64,000 bases of DNA from Mycoplasma tauri (GCF_016925555.1 NZ_CP070479.1:558001-622000), one strand, 5' to 3'. Numbered from the stretch's first letter, positions 42,662 through 53,896 are shown. Notes: generated by a model from the sequence alone, not told the origin. Numbers and translations: made by a program.

Positions 42662-44650
42662 TTAATTTTTCTTATTATTGTTGTTGTTGTTAATATTTCT
42701 TTTTGATGAAATAAATCTTTCAATCTCATATAATGTTTTAACAATTGTTTCTTGTTGAAAATCAACCACAACACTATCATCTTTTCGATATGAAAGACCT
42801 AAATTATGTCTTAAATACTCTGTTTTCTTAATATATAGATCTCAACTAGCCTTTTTAACTTCATTATTTGGGACATTGTTATTGATGTATTTTTCAACAT
42901 CTATAAAAAGATTTATATATTTGCCAATAACATCTTTTTTTCTTGTAATTTCAATAACAATACTTTTAAAATTTTTGCCTTCAAAGTATTCATTAAGTTT
43001 TTCATCAAAACTAGAAATTATTTTTCTATATTTTTGTATTATTAATTTGTGACTAGAACTTAGAGATGAATAATGCCTTATGCTATATGTCTCTAATGAT
43101 TTAAGAGATATTTCGAAATTGCTTTTAACTTTTGAATAATCATTAAATATTTGATAATTTTCATTTATTTTATTATTGATCTTACTTACTATTTTCATTA
43201 AATCAGTTTTAGATTTTGCTTTACTATTTAAAATTTTATTTTCAAATAGTAATTTATCATTCGTATTAAGATATTTTGAATTTTTAACTTTTAATAAAAG
43301 ATAATCATATTTATAATTTTTTCTAGTTCTTTTCCATTTTAGATTTATTGATAATAAATCTTTATACAGTTTATCGAGTTCTTTTTCTAATTCTTGGACT
43401 TGAGCAATATCTTTTATATTTTTAAGTTTTTTTTCTAAGTTTTCTTTATCTTTAGTTCCTAAGGAATCAAATAGAGTGTTATTTTTTAGTTTTTCATTGA
43501 ATTGTTTTTTAGCTTCTTTTAGAGCAACAAAGGTGTTTTTTATTTCTTGATATTTTGATTCTTCATCTTCATTTATAATTTTTTGCTTAATCTCTTCAAT
43601 ATATTCAGGAGTAAATAAATCTGAATCTTTGATATTTTGTTCGAATAAATCTTTTTTATTCTTGTTTTTACTAACAAGATTTCCAAGTTCCTCAGCTATT
43701 TGACTTTCATCCTGTAACTTTTTGATTTTTTCGATTGCTTTTAATTTTGTTTCATCACTAATAAAATCTAATAATTCTATATCAGATTCTGCTTTCAATT
43801 TAGCAGCTTCTAACTCAAGACCTTTTGCTTTTAGTAATAAAGACTCAATTTCTTTTTTACTACTTGCTTCATTTATTAAATCTATAAATTTTTTTCAATT
43901 ATCATCTTCAGCAACAATTATCTTTATTTCATCAATAGCTTTTTGCTTTTCTACTTCTAATTCATCTTCCTTTTCATTTGTTGATTTAATATTATTTTCT
44001 ATTTCTTTTATTAATTTTGCAACTTCATCTTCAGCAACTTTAACTTTATTAGCTAAAAGTATTAAGTTATCTATATGTTTTGCTGAATCTTTGGCTTTTT
44101 CTTTAGCTTCATTGACTTCATTAAGGGCTACTTCAAGTTCTTTATTTGCTGCTTTTAAACCCTCAAAATCAATTTCTAATTTATTTTCTGCTAATTCTAT
44201 AGCTTTTTTTGAAGTTTCAGTAGCTTCTTTAACAATTACATCTAATTTTTTTCTATTGTTTTCTAAAACAGATTTCGAAGCATCTTTTTTATCTTTTAAA
44301 ATATCTAAATTAGCTTTAGTATCTGATAAAGCATTTTGAATTTTTGAATATTTCTTATATTCTTCTTTATCTAAACTATTAATAGCTTTTTCAGCATCAA
44401 ATAACATTTTTTCAGCTTCTTCAATGCTTTTCTCTAGTGTATCAACTGAATGTTGGTTATTGTCTAATGTTAAAATCTGATCATTAACCTTAATATTTCA
44501 AGAATTAATTTCTTCAACTATTCGTTTAATTTCATCAGAACTTGAATTATCTAGACAAGCAACTAAAATTGGCGGAATCGATGCTACTGTTACTGATCCA
44601 GTAACTATTGCCGCTTTAATTAGTTTACTTTTCTTAAAAGGTTTACTCAT
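42662..44650 (-). CDS. GA-module lipoprotein, short paralog of the giant protein
   Basis: The 662-aa product has a true lipobox VACL (Cys about residue 32) after a signal helix, so it is lipidated. Residues about 40-205 are almost the same as in the giant protein. The middle keeps a few GA-like modules (KKDLFEQNI, LFTPEYIEEIKQKI). Part of the tail (KNYKYDYLLLKVKNSKYL to KASWDLYIKKTEYL) matches the late region of the giant protein, but the beta-rich end is absent and the protein stops in NNNNNN-KKN. It is convergent with the giant gene. The two proteins could exchange sequence by recombination. Start after TTGGAGA. Confidence 0.85.
43995..44515 (-). repeat. Inverted repeat copy B (N-terminal module of short paralog)
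   Basis: This block is the inverted partner of 35905-36420. An exchange between the two copies would invert the 7.6 kb between them and swap the N-termini of the two surface proteins. Confidence 0.85.
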
Positions 44651-44724
44651 AAATATAATCTCCAAAATATGTAGATATATATTAATAAACCTATAAAATA
44701 GTTGTTTTTGCTATTTTTAGATTA

Positions 44725-45861
44725 CTAATTAATATTTACATATATTTTTTTAATTAAAATATTTATTTCGTCTAATGATATTTTTCTTATCTCGTATACG
44801 CCTTTAACATTAAATAGTTTTTCTGCTTCAATATTGAATATGTAATCATTTTCATTATTAAGACTTCCATTATTAAAATCACTAGCTATGGAACTAAATT
44901 CTCCTTTTTTGTTTGGATCATTATTTTCTGGTCAAACAAAACTCATATTATATAACTTGCCTTTATTCAAATTATATTTCTCACTGTTTGTAGCTTTTAT
45001 ATTAATTGATACTGAAGGAGATACATAATGTCTGCCATCAGGGTGACTAACATTATCTAAACGTATCTTGACACTGGAAATTTTTAAGCCTATAACTTCC
45101 TCTATAGCTAATTCAATAATTTTGTCAACCGATAAATTATTTTTAGCTTCTTCTAGTAATTTTTTATATTTTTCTTGTGACTTTTCATTAAGTTTATTAT
45201 TCAATGATTCAATTCTTTTTATTGCATTTTCTTTAAATGCTATAAGTGTAAGGGCAGAAACTTGATCAAAATCATTAGCTTTTAATATTTTTTCTATATG
45301 TTTTTCAATATCTTTATTGTCTAAATCAATAAAGATTTTTAAGTCACTACAAGACTTATCTTTAATGTTTGCTAGAGCAAATGCATTTTTTATTTTTTTA
45401 ATTGTTAGTAATTGTTCAATTTGACTTTTTACTGTATTTTTAAATTCAACAGGTAAATTTTTAAGTGTTGCAACATTATTAATATTCTCTACTTTTGTAG
45501 CTAAAAGATTTACTTCTTCTATTGTTTCCAAAGCTTCTACTTGTCTAATATATTTATTTTTGTCTTCAGCAGTTAGATTAGAACCAAAAGAAGTATTAAT
45601 ACTCTTAATAACATTATTAATTTCAGTTGCTAAAGTTAAAATATTTGCAATACCGCCTTTATCACTGTTTTCCAATTTGTTTTTTAATTTATCTTTTAAT
45701 TCTTTTGACAAGAAATTTAAATTAGCAATACTATCTTTAGCTTCAACATCTGCAGTTACATTTTTTTGACTATTCATAGAGCAAGAAATTGTCAATAATG
45801 TCAACATTTTTGTAAATATTATAGGTGTTAACATTATTGATAACTTAAGTGTTTTTTTCAT
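44725..45861 (-). CDS. Surface lipoprotein behind a poly-T promoter
   Basis: The 378-aa product has a signal peptide with lipobox TISC (Cys about residue 27), then Asn/Lys-rich helical repeats resembling GA modules (NLNFLSKELKDKLKNKLEN, SDKGGIANILTLATEIN). The C-terminal part is beta-rich with NVSHPDGRHYVSPSVSINI. One TGA-Trp is read through at about residue 310. The gene is preceded by a promoter with a T16 tract, so its expression is probably phase-variable. It lies head-to-tail behind pncB on the same strand; a gap of 239 bases separates them. Confidence 0.8.
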
Positions 45862-45901
45862 TTCTTACTCCATGTGTATTTAATACTTTCAAACTAACCT
45901 A

Positions 45902-45940
45902 AAGTATAAATAGCAAAAAAAAAAAAAAAAGATTTTTTTA
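45902..45940 (-). promoter_or_regulatory. Homopolymer-containing promoter of the 44725 lipoprotein gene
   Basis: On the minus strand 16 T (45915-45930) are followed by GCTATT and a TATACT -10 box (about 45902-45907), some 40 bases before the ATG. The T-run occupies the spacer to the -35 position. Change in its length would change promoter spacing, the arrangement known from phase-variable mycoplasma lipoprotein promoters such as vlp of Mycoplasma hyorhinis. Confidence 0.65.
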
Positions 45941-46055
45941 AAAAATTTCCACAATTAGTTAATTTAATTTAAATTTCCAAAATTTCAATAATTGTTATTT
46001 TTTATTTTTATACCTATTTTATAGTCATTTTTGATTTTAATAGAACAAAAAAAGT

Positions 46056-46087
46056 AATAAAAAACACAAATATATTACTTTGTGTTT
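46056..46087 (-). terminator. Terminator of pncB
   Basis: AAACACAAA and TTTGTGTTT form a 9-bp stem with an 8-base loop, followed on the minus strand by a T-rich run, 14 bases past the pncB stop. Confidence 0.75.
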
Positions 46088-46100
46088 ATGAAAAATAATT

Positions 46101-47120
46101 TTAATTTTTTTTATTTTTATATTGAATTAATCTTGGATTTTCTCTATAACCTCTTCCTTCTTTGGCCTGAGGCTTACCATTTAAAACTGTTGCATCAGCA
46201 GAAAAGAAGCAACCAAATTTAAAAATTGATTGACCAACGCCATAAGAATCAACAGGGGTATTAGCTTCTTCAAATTTTTTGATTTTTTCAGGATTAAAAC
46301 CTGATGAAACTATAATTTTTACATCTTTAGCTCCTGCTTCATCAAGCGCTTTTCTCAATCTTTTTACTTGTTGAATACTTACACCATAATTTTCAGGTTT
46401 ATCTTCATCTCTATCAAACATATGATCAAGCATATTTTTTGAAGTATCGATTCTAACGCCATATAATTTAGATCCTAAAGCTTCAAATGATTCAAGTGAC
46501 TGAGCAATTACATCATTATGATAATCAACTAAAGAAATAATTTTTTCATCTTTGTGGACATCAGCATAAGCTTTCATTGCTTCTCCTGTATTTCCATCAA
46601 AATTTTGAATAAAAATATGAGGGACTGACCCAAAAGGGGATTCTTCATTCCCAACATTTTGAGCATCAGTTGACATAGATGTTATTCCTGCAAGCGCAAC
46701 AGCTTTTCCATCTATTTCTTGCATTAAATAATGGTCGGCTCTATCGCCCATAAAAATGATATTTTTACCATTAGCAGCCAAAACACACTCACGAGCATTT
46801 GTTGCAATAGAAGTGCTCCTTGTTAATATTCCATCTATTATTCCTTCATAAATGCCAAAGAATTCATACTTTCCAATTAATTCAAGAACAACTTCACGGT
46901 TTTGAATAATCGTACCATCTTCTAAATATCTGATTTCATATTTAGAAGTATCAGTATGTTTTTCTAAAAAATCCAATACTTCTTGCATTCCAGCAAGCAA
47001 TGAATTGTCTTTTCTTTGGAAAAACTGAAGTGTTATTACATTATCTGGTCTATGTTTTTTAATTACTTGCTTTGTTTTTTCAAAATAGGTAGCAGTATAT
47101 TTAATAATATCTTTTGACAT
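46101..47120 (-). CDS. pncB: Nicotinate phosphoribosyltransferase
   Basis: The 339-aa enzyme joins nicotinate and PRPP in NAD salvage. Residues 20-35 include HRPDNVITLQFFQRKDNS, then GIIDGILTRSTSIATNA (about 95), the phosphate-binding loop with FGSVPH and the sequence LVDYHNDVIAQS, and PRTase-type SSGFNPEKIKKF with DSYGVGQSIF near the C-terminus. Length fits the short NAPRTase type of mycoplasmas. The frame needs no TGA. Mycoplasmas cannot make NAD de novo, so this gene is important. It has its own terminator and lies in the surface-antigen region. Confidence 0.93.
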   Translation of the reverse strand: MSKDIIKYTATYFEKTKQVIKKHRPDNVITLQFFQRKDNSLLAGMQEVLDFLEKHTDTSKYEIRYLEDGTIIQNREVVLELIGKYEFFGIYEGIIDGILTRSTSIATNARECVLAANGKNIIFMGDRADHYLMQEIDGKAVALAGITSMSTDAQNVGNEESPFGSVPHIFIQNFDGNTGEAMKAYADVHKDEKIISLVDYHNDVIAQSLESFEALGSKLYGVRIDTSKNMLDHMFDRDEDKPENYGVSIQQVKRLRKALDEAGAKDVKIIVSSGFNPEKIKKFEEANTPVDSYGVGQSIFKFGCFFSADATVLNGKPQAKEGRGYRENPRLIQYKNKKN

Positions 47121-47582
47121 TTTAATTCCTAACTATGAGTTTAAAAAAATAATACTTTAAAGCTATTATAATAATTTTATTATATTTAATGTAATTTCAT
47201 TGTATTTTAAAAATACACTAGAATAAAAGAAAATTGTTTTACATGATTACTAAAAAATAAAAGCAAGTAAAACAACATTTTATGTTTTAGCTTGCTCCTA
47301 AAAAGTATATTTGATTTAAATGATCAAATTCTACTTAAATTATATTATTCCTAAATGAACAAATAAACCTAATTTATAGTGTTATATGCTTTGTATTACT
47401 ATCTGAAAATTGGAATAAAAAGATCAAATTAATAATATTTGTTTATTGACATTCATTATTTTAATATATTGATTTTAAATAATCAATAACTTTATTTTTT
47501 GAATTTAAATTCTAAACTAAAAATATATGTAATTTTTAAATAAAAAAAATCGCTAGGTTATACCAAGCGATTATAAAAAATA
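47121..47582. other. Gene-free segment between pncB and the repeat lipoprotein gene
   Basis: No gene is seen in these 462 bases, which are strongly AT-rich. They contain two hairpins: 47262-47298 (AGCAAG and CTTGCT arms, bipartite) and the terminator at 47545-47576. The region upstream of pncB also holds its promoter, which I could not define. Confidence 0.6.
47545..47576 (-). terminator. Terminator of the repeat lipoprotein gene
   Basis: AATCGCTAGG and ACCAAGCGATT pair (AATCGCT/AGCGATT plus inner AGG/ACC-type pairs) just after the stop at 47583, followed by a T-run on the minus strand. Confidence 0.8.
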
Positions 47583-49406
47583 TTATTGAATTTTAACTAT
47601 TTCAGATTCTCTTTCTAATAAGTTATTTTTTGTATCTCCAGAAATTAGAACAGAAGTTACTTTATAATTACCTTTTTCATTATTATTATATTGATGATCT
47701 GAAGATATATCAAATGTTACTGTTCCACCTTTATCTACTTTTCTTATGTGATAAATAAGTTTCTTACTTTTATCACTTTGGTCTCAATTATCAAATGGTG
47801 CTGCATATTCTTCATAAACTCTTCCATTTCCATTATCAATAAGCATTTTTAAGCGCTCTCATTTAATTTTTTCATAATTATCTTTTGATGTTGATAATGT
47901 TAATGTTAAATAATTACCATCTCTTTGAAATTTAACAGGTGTCAATTTATTAAGTGATTTTGAAAATGCATCTCTTTCTTTTGCATTTGCTTCTTTAATA
48001 GCATCATCTAAAATTGCTTTTGCTGATAAATATGAATCTTTTGTTGAATTTGTTTTAGTTTTTGATTCTGCACTAGTGATTGCTGTTACTAATTTTGATT
48101 TTATGTCAGAGTATGATGGATTTGTTTCAAGTCTAGCCTTAAGTTCATTAGCTTTTGATAACGATTCTTCAAAATCTTTTTTAGCTTTTTCAAATTCTCT
48201 TGCTTCAGCTTCTTTTTGAGACTTGATTTCTTCATCTTTAGCAGTTTTTTCTGCTTTTGCAGCTTCTAAATCTTGATTTAGTTTTGATTCTGCTTTTATG
48301 TATAGTTCTTTAGTAGGTTTATCTGTGATTGTTGATTTAGCAGTTTCAATAGCTGTTGTTAGTTTTTGGCTTATTGTAGTGTATTCATTACCATCACTTT
48401 TTAATGATTCATTAAATGACTCTGCATTCATAAGTGTTTCTTCATATTTAGTCTTTGCTGCGTTTAACTCTTCTGCTTCTTTTTGTTTCATTTGTTCGGC
48501 AGCATCAACTTTCATTTTTTCATCTTTTGCTGTTTTAATTGCAAGATCTAATTCACCTTTAGCTTGATTGTATAAATCTTTTGTTGCATTTGTTTTAGTT
48601 TTTGATTCTGCATTAGTTATTGCTATTAATAATTTTGATTTTATGTCAGAGTATGATGGATTTGTTTCAAGTCCAGCCTTAAGTTCATTAGCTTTTGATA
48701 ACGATTCTTCAAAATCTTTTTTAGCTTTTTCAAATTCTCTTGCTTCAGCTTCTTTTTGAGACTTGATTTCTTCATCTTCAGCAGTTTTTTCTGCTTTTGC
48801 AGCTTCTAAATCTTGATTTAGTTTTGATTCTGCTTTTATGTATAGTTCTTTAGTAGGTTTATCTGTAATTGTTGATTTAGCAGTTTCAATAGCTGTTGTT
48901 AGTTTTTGGCTTATTATATTGTAGGCATTGTTATCACTTTTTAATGATTCATTAAATGACTCTGCATTCATAAGTGTTTCTTCATATTTAGTCTTTGCTG
49001 CGTTTAACTCTTCTGCTTCTTTTTGTTTCATTTGTTCGGCAGCATCAACTTTCATTTTTTCATCTTTTGATGTTTTAATTGCAAGATCTAATTCACCCTT
49101 AGCTTGATTGTATAAATCTTTTGTTGGATTTGTTTTAGTTTTTGATTCTGCACTAGTGATTGCTGTTACTAACTTTGATTTTATGTCAGAGTATAGTGGA
49201 TTTTCACCAAGTGAATTTTTTAACTCATTAGCATCAGTAAGTGATTTGGTATATTCTTTTTTAGCATTTTCTAATTCTTTTACTTCAGCTTCTTTTTTAG
49301 TTTCATCTAATGCTCTCTCTTGTTCATTGGTACAAGAAACAGAAATAATTGGTAAAGTTGTTGTGGCCACAATTGGTAATAGGCCAAGTATACTTTTTTT
49401 GTTCAT
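47583..49406 (-). CDS. Repeat lipoprotein with FIVAR-like modules
   Basis: The 607-aa product has a lipobox SVSC (Cys about residue 25). After it come alternating modules of about 90 aa: type A, with SYSDIKSKLVTAITSAESKT, and type B, with TKYEETLMNAESFNESLK. They alternate A-B-A-B-A. Each is a helical FIVAR-like module with the pattern of an A...L...I..A...L...I helix pair. At DNA level the A-B unit repeats every 540 bp with very few changes, so module number can change by recombination. The tail (residues about 500-607) is non-repeated and beta-rich, with VDKGGTVTFDISSDHQYNN. It resembles variable adhesins such as Vaa of M. hominis in build. One TGA-Trp is read near the end. Confidence 0.8.
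48031..49265 (-). repeat. 540-bp direct repeats inside the FIVAR lipoprotein gene
   Basis: The sequence TTTTATGTCAGAGTAT recurs at 48097, 48637 and 49177, exactly 540 bp apart, with the intervening module-B sequence also nearly identical. This equals 180 codons, so whole-unit gain or loss keeps the frame. Confidence 0.9.
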
Positions 49407-49500
49407 GATTCTATATTTTTCCTTAATTGTTCAATTTTTCCACTATTATACATCCATGTATTTATATTCATATATATATATATATATATATATATTCAGA
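49407..49500 (-). promoter_or_regulatory. Promoter of the repeat lipoprotein gene with (TA)n tract
   Basis: A TATAAT box lies at 49445-49450 on the minus strand, about 40 bases before the ATG. A (TA)12-13 tract lies at 49471-49495, immediately upstream of where a -35 would be. Slippage in the tract could change promoter strength. Confidence 0.55.
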
Positions 49501-49584
49501 AAATATGAAAAATATCCACATTAATCATTCTTATAAATTTTTAACTAAATAGTACAAAAAACATATAAGCCCATAAGATACTAA

Positions 49585-49627
49585 AAAAAGTAAGCTAGAT
49601 ATGTTTATATCTTTAGCTTACTTTTTT
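49585..49627 (-). terminator. Terminator of the 730-aa lipoprotein gene
   Basis: AGTAAGCT and AGCTTACT arms with inner AGATAT/ATATCT pairing make a long stem with A- and T-rich flanks, so it may end transcripts from both directions. Confidence 0.75.
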
Positions 49628-49645
49628 AATTAAGTCTATTTTATA

Positions 49646-51838
49646 TTAATTTATGTTAATGCTTAACTTAATATTTTTGTATTCTTCAGTAGATTGATTA
49701 GTCACACCATTAGCAATTTTCTTTGTTCCATGTAAGAACTGTGAATACTCAGAATTTAAAGAAGGTCTTCTTGACATATCAACAAAGTAAAACTCTATTT
49801 CCATTCCGGTTGTTTTATTTTCACTTTTTATCAATTTATAATTGTGCGAGTTTTTAAAGTAAGCGGAAATTGGACGAGATGAAAAAAAGTTTTTTTGTTC
49901 TTCTTTTTGAAATCTACCTAAAGCAACTATTCTATTAAAATCTTTTAAAAATTTAACAATTTTTGAGCCTTTTAAATTAACTATATCTCATTTTCAAGTA
50001 CCTATTTTATAATTTAAAAAATTAGCATCAGTTACAGATTTTATAATTCCATTTTCATATTTTTTATTTTTAATAAATGCTTCAAAGTTTTCTTTATTAA
50101 CTTTTTGAGCATATTCTGGCCATTCCTTTTGCATTAATTCAATCAATTTATCAACAATAATATTGTTTATTTCTTCTAATAATGGATAAATTGATTTCTT
50201 TGCTTCATCCTCATCAGAATATTTCTTGGTTAATGCTTTTTCTAATTCAGGTAATTTAGCTTTTAATTTTTGAACTTGTTCTTCTTTAAATTGATCTTTA
50301 TATTCTTCAACTAATGGGAATGTATTTGTTGAAGGATCAAATAGTACATTGACATCTTGATTTTCAATATCTTTCTCAAAATATGCATTATAAGTATTAG
50401 ATAATTCGCTAATTGATTTTACACTAATACCTTTTTGTGAATTATCCACAGCGGTTTTTACTGATTCTTCTCATTGAGCTATTTTATCCTTAAATTCGTC
50501 AATTTTTGAAAAATCTTCCCATTTTGTAAGATCATCTAAATAAGATTTCATTTCTGTAGAAATTTTCTCTAATTCTTTGATTGCTTCCGCATAAGTATTT
50601 TTATCAGTATTGAAAAATTGTAAGTGTCTATTTATTGTTTTCACTAAATCATCATACTTAGAATAAAGATACATAATTTTTTCTAATTCTAAATTGAGAT
50701 TTGAATATTCAACATTTTGCTTATTGCCTATTTCTTTAGCATTTTTATATGTTTCATAAGCTTCTGATAATTCTTTATTAAAGTTGGTTAAATCCTGATC
50801 TAAATCAGAAACATTTGCAAAAAAGTCAAGAGCTTTCTTATTTGCATCTGACATTTTTTTAAACTCAGCAGCCTTAGAAATAAATGGGTATTTTTTAGAA
50901 TCACTATTTTCAAAATAATTAACTCTTGAAACATGACTTGCTAATTCATTATAGTTTTTTAATTTTATTTCAATTTGTCTAAACTCATTACCATTAAAGA
51001 ATTCTAACAAACCTTTAATACCTAAAGATTTTTTGATTTCTTCATTAAAAGTATTAACAGCTTCAGAAACTGGTTTTTGGTATTTAGGTCAAACTATTTG
51101 TTGTGATTCTTCACCTTTTTTTGTATATTTATAGCTTTCAAACTTTGAAGAAGGTATTGAAACTTTTTTGCCTTCTTTCATGGTTTCAACAAGTTTATAA
51201 TTAGAGTTAAAATTATTTCATCTATCAATTAAATCTTGCATTAATTTACCATTATTTTCAACTAATGAAGAAACATCTTTAATTATTGAAACTATGAAAT
51301 TATTTCATTTTTCACTAACTTGTTCAAAATTAGTTAATTTCTCTAATTCACTTATTTGATTATTAATAATTCTTGAATAACTTTCATTTAAAAAACCAAA
51401 TAAAGTGAAGAAGTCTGCTAATTTTTTGTTATTTTTAATAACAGTATTTACACCTTCAATATTTGTTATATTTTGTTTTAAAGAATAAATTTTTTCATTA
51501 TAAAATTTTCCAAATTCTTCTTTTTTAGAATTGTAGTAGTTTATTTTTTGTTGAAGTTTATTCTTATTATCATTTGTGCTTCTTTTTTTATAAGTGTCTA
51601 ATAAGCTAGATATATCATTTTTAAAGCCTGATAAATAATGATAATTCAATTTTAATTTACTATCAATATCACTTAATGCTTCTTCCCCACTTTTAATAAG
51701 GCTATCATCAAGTGCTTCTACATCATCCTTCTTCTTGTCACCAGCAGTTTTTGAATCGCCACAAGAAGAAGACACAAAAACTAGTGGTAATGTCGCAGAA
51801 GCTGATAAAGATAATATTACTTTATTAATTTTTTTCAT
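49646..51838 (-). CDS. Large coiled-coil lipoprotein
   Basis: The 730-aa product has a signal peptide with lipobox SSSC (Cys about residue 26) followed by a Lys/Asp-rich stretch. The remainder is mostly helical with long Lys/Glu/Asn-rich coiled-coil segments, for instance YETYKNAKEIGNKQ and KLKAKLPELEKALTKK. Near the C-terminus is a mixed region with WDIVNLKGSKIVKFLKDFNRI and EIEFYFVDMSRRPS. It needs several TGA-Trp readings and no frameshift. No specific domain is recognised. It is probably a surface protein. It is the upstream-most of the minus-strand antigens and divergent from fmt. Confidence 0.8.
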
Positions 51839-51961
51839 AATTAACTTCTCCTTTTATTAAATTAATAAATATTCATGTCAAAATGAATATTGTTAAATTA
51901 TATATTATTAAATATGATTAGGAATCTTATATTTATTTTTAAATTTAATAAAATTATAATC

Positions 51962-52801
51962 ATGAAAATAGTTTTAGCAGGTACTCCGGACTTCGCAGTC
52001 CCAATTTTTGAAAAAATAATTAACAATTTTAATGTAGTAGCAATTATTTCACAACCGGATAGACCTAGTGTTAGAGGTCATAAGATCGTCCCTACCCCCG
52101 TGAGAGTTTTAGCACAAAAGTATAATATTCAACTTTTTCAACCTGAAAAAATTGGACAAATAGCTGAAGAATTAAAGACTCTTGACTATGATTACTTAGT
52201 AACAGCTGCTTTCGGGCAATACATTCCAAATTCAATTTTGTCAATAGCAAATAAGCTAAATTTGAACATTCATGGTTCATTATTGCCTAAATATAGAGGA
52301 GCAGCTCCTATCCAGCATTCGTTATTAAATGGCGATAAAGTCACTGGCATTTGTTTAATGGAAATGATTAAAGTCATGGATGGGGGTGATATTTTTGCTA
52401 AAAAAGAGATTGAGATTAGTGAAAATGATACAGCTAGCACATTATTTGAAAAATTGAGTTTTATTGCAAGTGAAAATATAGTCCAATGATTAAAAGATCT
52501 TGACAGTGGTTTATTAAAAAGAGAAATTCAAGATGAATCACAAATCACACTAAGTCCAAAATTAGAAAAAGAACAAGCTCTTATTGAAAATAGTTTAACA
52601 TGTGAACAGGCTATAAATAAGATTAGAGCATTTGAAATGAATCCAGGAGCTTATGTTATCGCAAACGGTAAAAGACTTAAAGTTTATTTAGCAACTAAAA
52701 AAGAATTCAAAAATGCTCCTAAAATTGAATTATCAGATGGCATAATTTATGCCATTGATTATCAATTTGAAAGTAAAAAGAGAGTTAAGTTAATTAAATA
52801 G
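51962..52801 (+). CDS. fmt: Methionyl-tRNA formyltransferase
   Basis: Fmt formylates initiator Met-tRNA using 10-formyl-THF. The 279-aa product has VLAGTPDFAVPIFE at the start, QPDRPSVRGHKIVPTPV, and the active-site sequence NIHGSLLPKYRGAAPIQ (about 107-123) with catalytic Asn and His, then GDIFAKKEI. Two sites need TGA as Trp. It lacks a visible Shine-Dalgarno sequence; the stretch before the ATG contains a TATAAT-like box only 2 bases away. The C-terminal domain is somewhat short. A bidirectional terminator separates it from rplS. Confidence 0.95.
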
Positions 52802-52835
52802 TTTTTATCCCAAAATACCTATCAAAAAGCTAAAA

Positions 52836-52865
52836 ATAAAAATCAGTCTTTGCTGATTTTTTATT
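52836..52865. terminator. Bidirectional terminator between fmt and rplS
   Basis: AAAATCAG and CTGATTTT pair around a short loop with A and T runs on each side. It ends fmt on the plus strand and rpsP-trmD-rplS on the minus strand. Confidence 0.8.
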
Positions 52866-53217
52866 ATTTTCTTTTAATTTCTTTTAAACGAGCTGATTTA
52901 CCAGCACGATCTTTCATGTAGTATAATTTTGCTCTTCTAACTTTATTTGAACGAACTACTTCAATAGCTGCCAATAAAGGTGAGTGAAGAGGAAATGTTC
53001 TATTAACTCCAACACCAAATGAAACTTTTCTAACTGTAAATGTTTCTCTTGTGCCTGATTCTTTTTTACTAATTACTAAGCCTTCAAAAACTTGGATACG
53101 TTCTTTACCAGCTTCACGAATACGCACATGAACTCTTACATTATCACCAACACGAAATTCTGGGAAGTCTGTACGTAACTGACTTGATTCTACTAATTCA
53201 ATTAATTTATTTCTCAT
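52864..53217 (-). CDS. rplS: 50S ribosomal protein L19
   Basis: bL19 sits at the interface with the small subunit. The 117-aa product has [26 protein letters not shown] and [15 protein letters not shown] in family order. Its ATG overlaps the trmD end by 11 bases (ATGAGAAATAA), so translation is coupled. Confidence 0.97.
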   Translation of the reverse strand: MRNKLIELVESSQLRTDFPEFRVGDNVRVHVRIREAGKERIQVFEGLVISKKESGTRETFTVRKVSFGVGVNRTFPLHSPLLAAIEVVRSNKVRRAKLYYMKDRAGKSARLKEIKRK

Positions 53218-53890
53218 GATTTATCCTTTCAATAATGTCTGGACGATTTTTCAACGTCTTTTTATATTGCTCTTTTTTCCTTCATTCATAAATTTTTGCA
53301 TGATGTCCACTTAATAAAACATCTGGAACTATCATACCTTTGTATTCTCTTGGCCTAGTGTATTGTGGATAGTCAAATAATCCTTCTCCTTCGAATGACT
53401 CTAATTCATGGCTTTCTTTTTTTATAACGCCATCAACTAGCCTAATAATAGCATCTGCCATCACCATTGAAGGAAGCTCTCCGCCAGTTAAGACATAATC
53501 ACCAATTGATAATTCTTCATCAACAAGTGAAACAACACGTTCATCGAAACCTTCATATCTACCAGAAATAAAAGTTATTTCATCTAATTTTGAAAGTTCA
53601 TGAGCCTTTGACTGAGTAAATTTCTTGCCCTGTGGAGAAACAAGAATTTTATAACCTCCACGACTCTTAAGCGACTCTAAAGCTTGATCAATAGGAGGCA
53701 CCATAAGAAGCATACCTTGACCGCCACCATAAATTATGTCATCAACTTGTTTATATTGACCAATACCAAATTTACGAAAGTCAACAATTTTTACTTTAAC
53801 AAGCTTATTTTTAATAGCTTTATTAACTATTGATTCTTTTTTAAAAGCGTTAAAGTATTTTGGAAAAAGTGTTAAAAAGTTAATTTTCAT
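53207..53890 (-). CDS. trmD: tRNA (guanine-N1)-methyltransferase TrmD
   Basis: TrmD methylates G37 of tRNAs with SAM and prevents frameshifting. The 227-aa product has [16 protein letters not shown], the SAM knot with [28 protein letters not shown] and [19 protein letters not shown], and the end with [15 protein letters not shown], which needs a TGA-Trp. It follows rpsP by 6 bases; rimM, which often lies between them, is absent. Confidence 0.97.
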
Positions 53891-53896
53891 GAATAA

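Noticed and set aside
51954-51960. TATAAT box directly before fmt as evidence for leaderless mRNA
   Set aside because: The box is only two bases from the ATG, so a transcript would start inside the gene. Another promoter further upstream is more probable.
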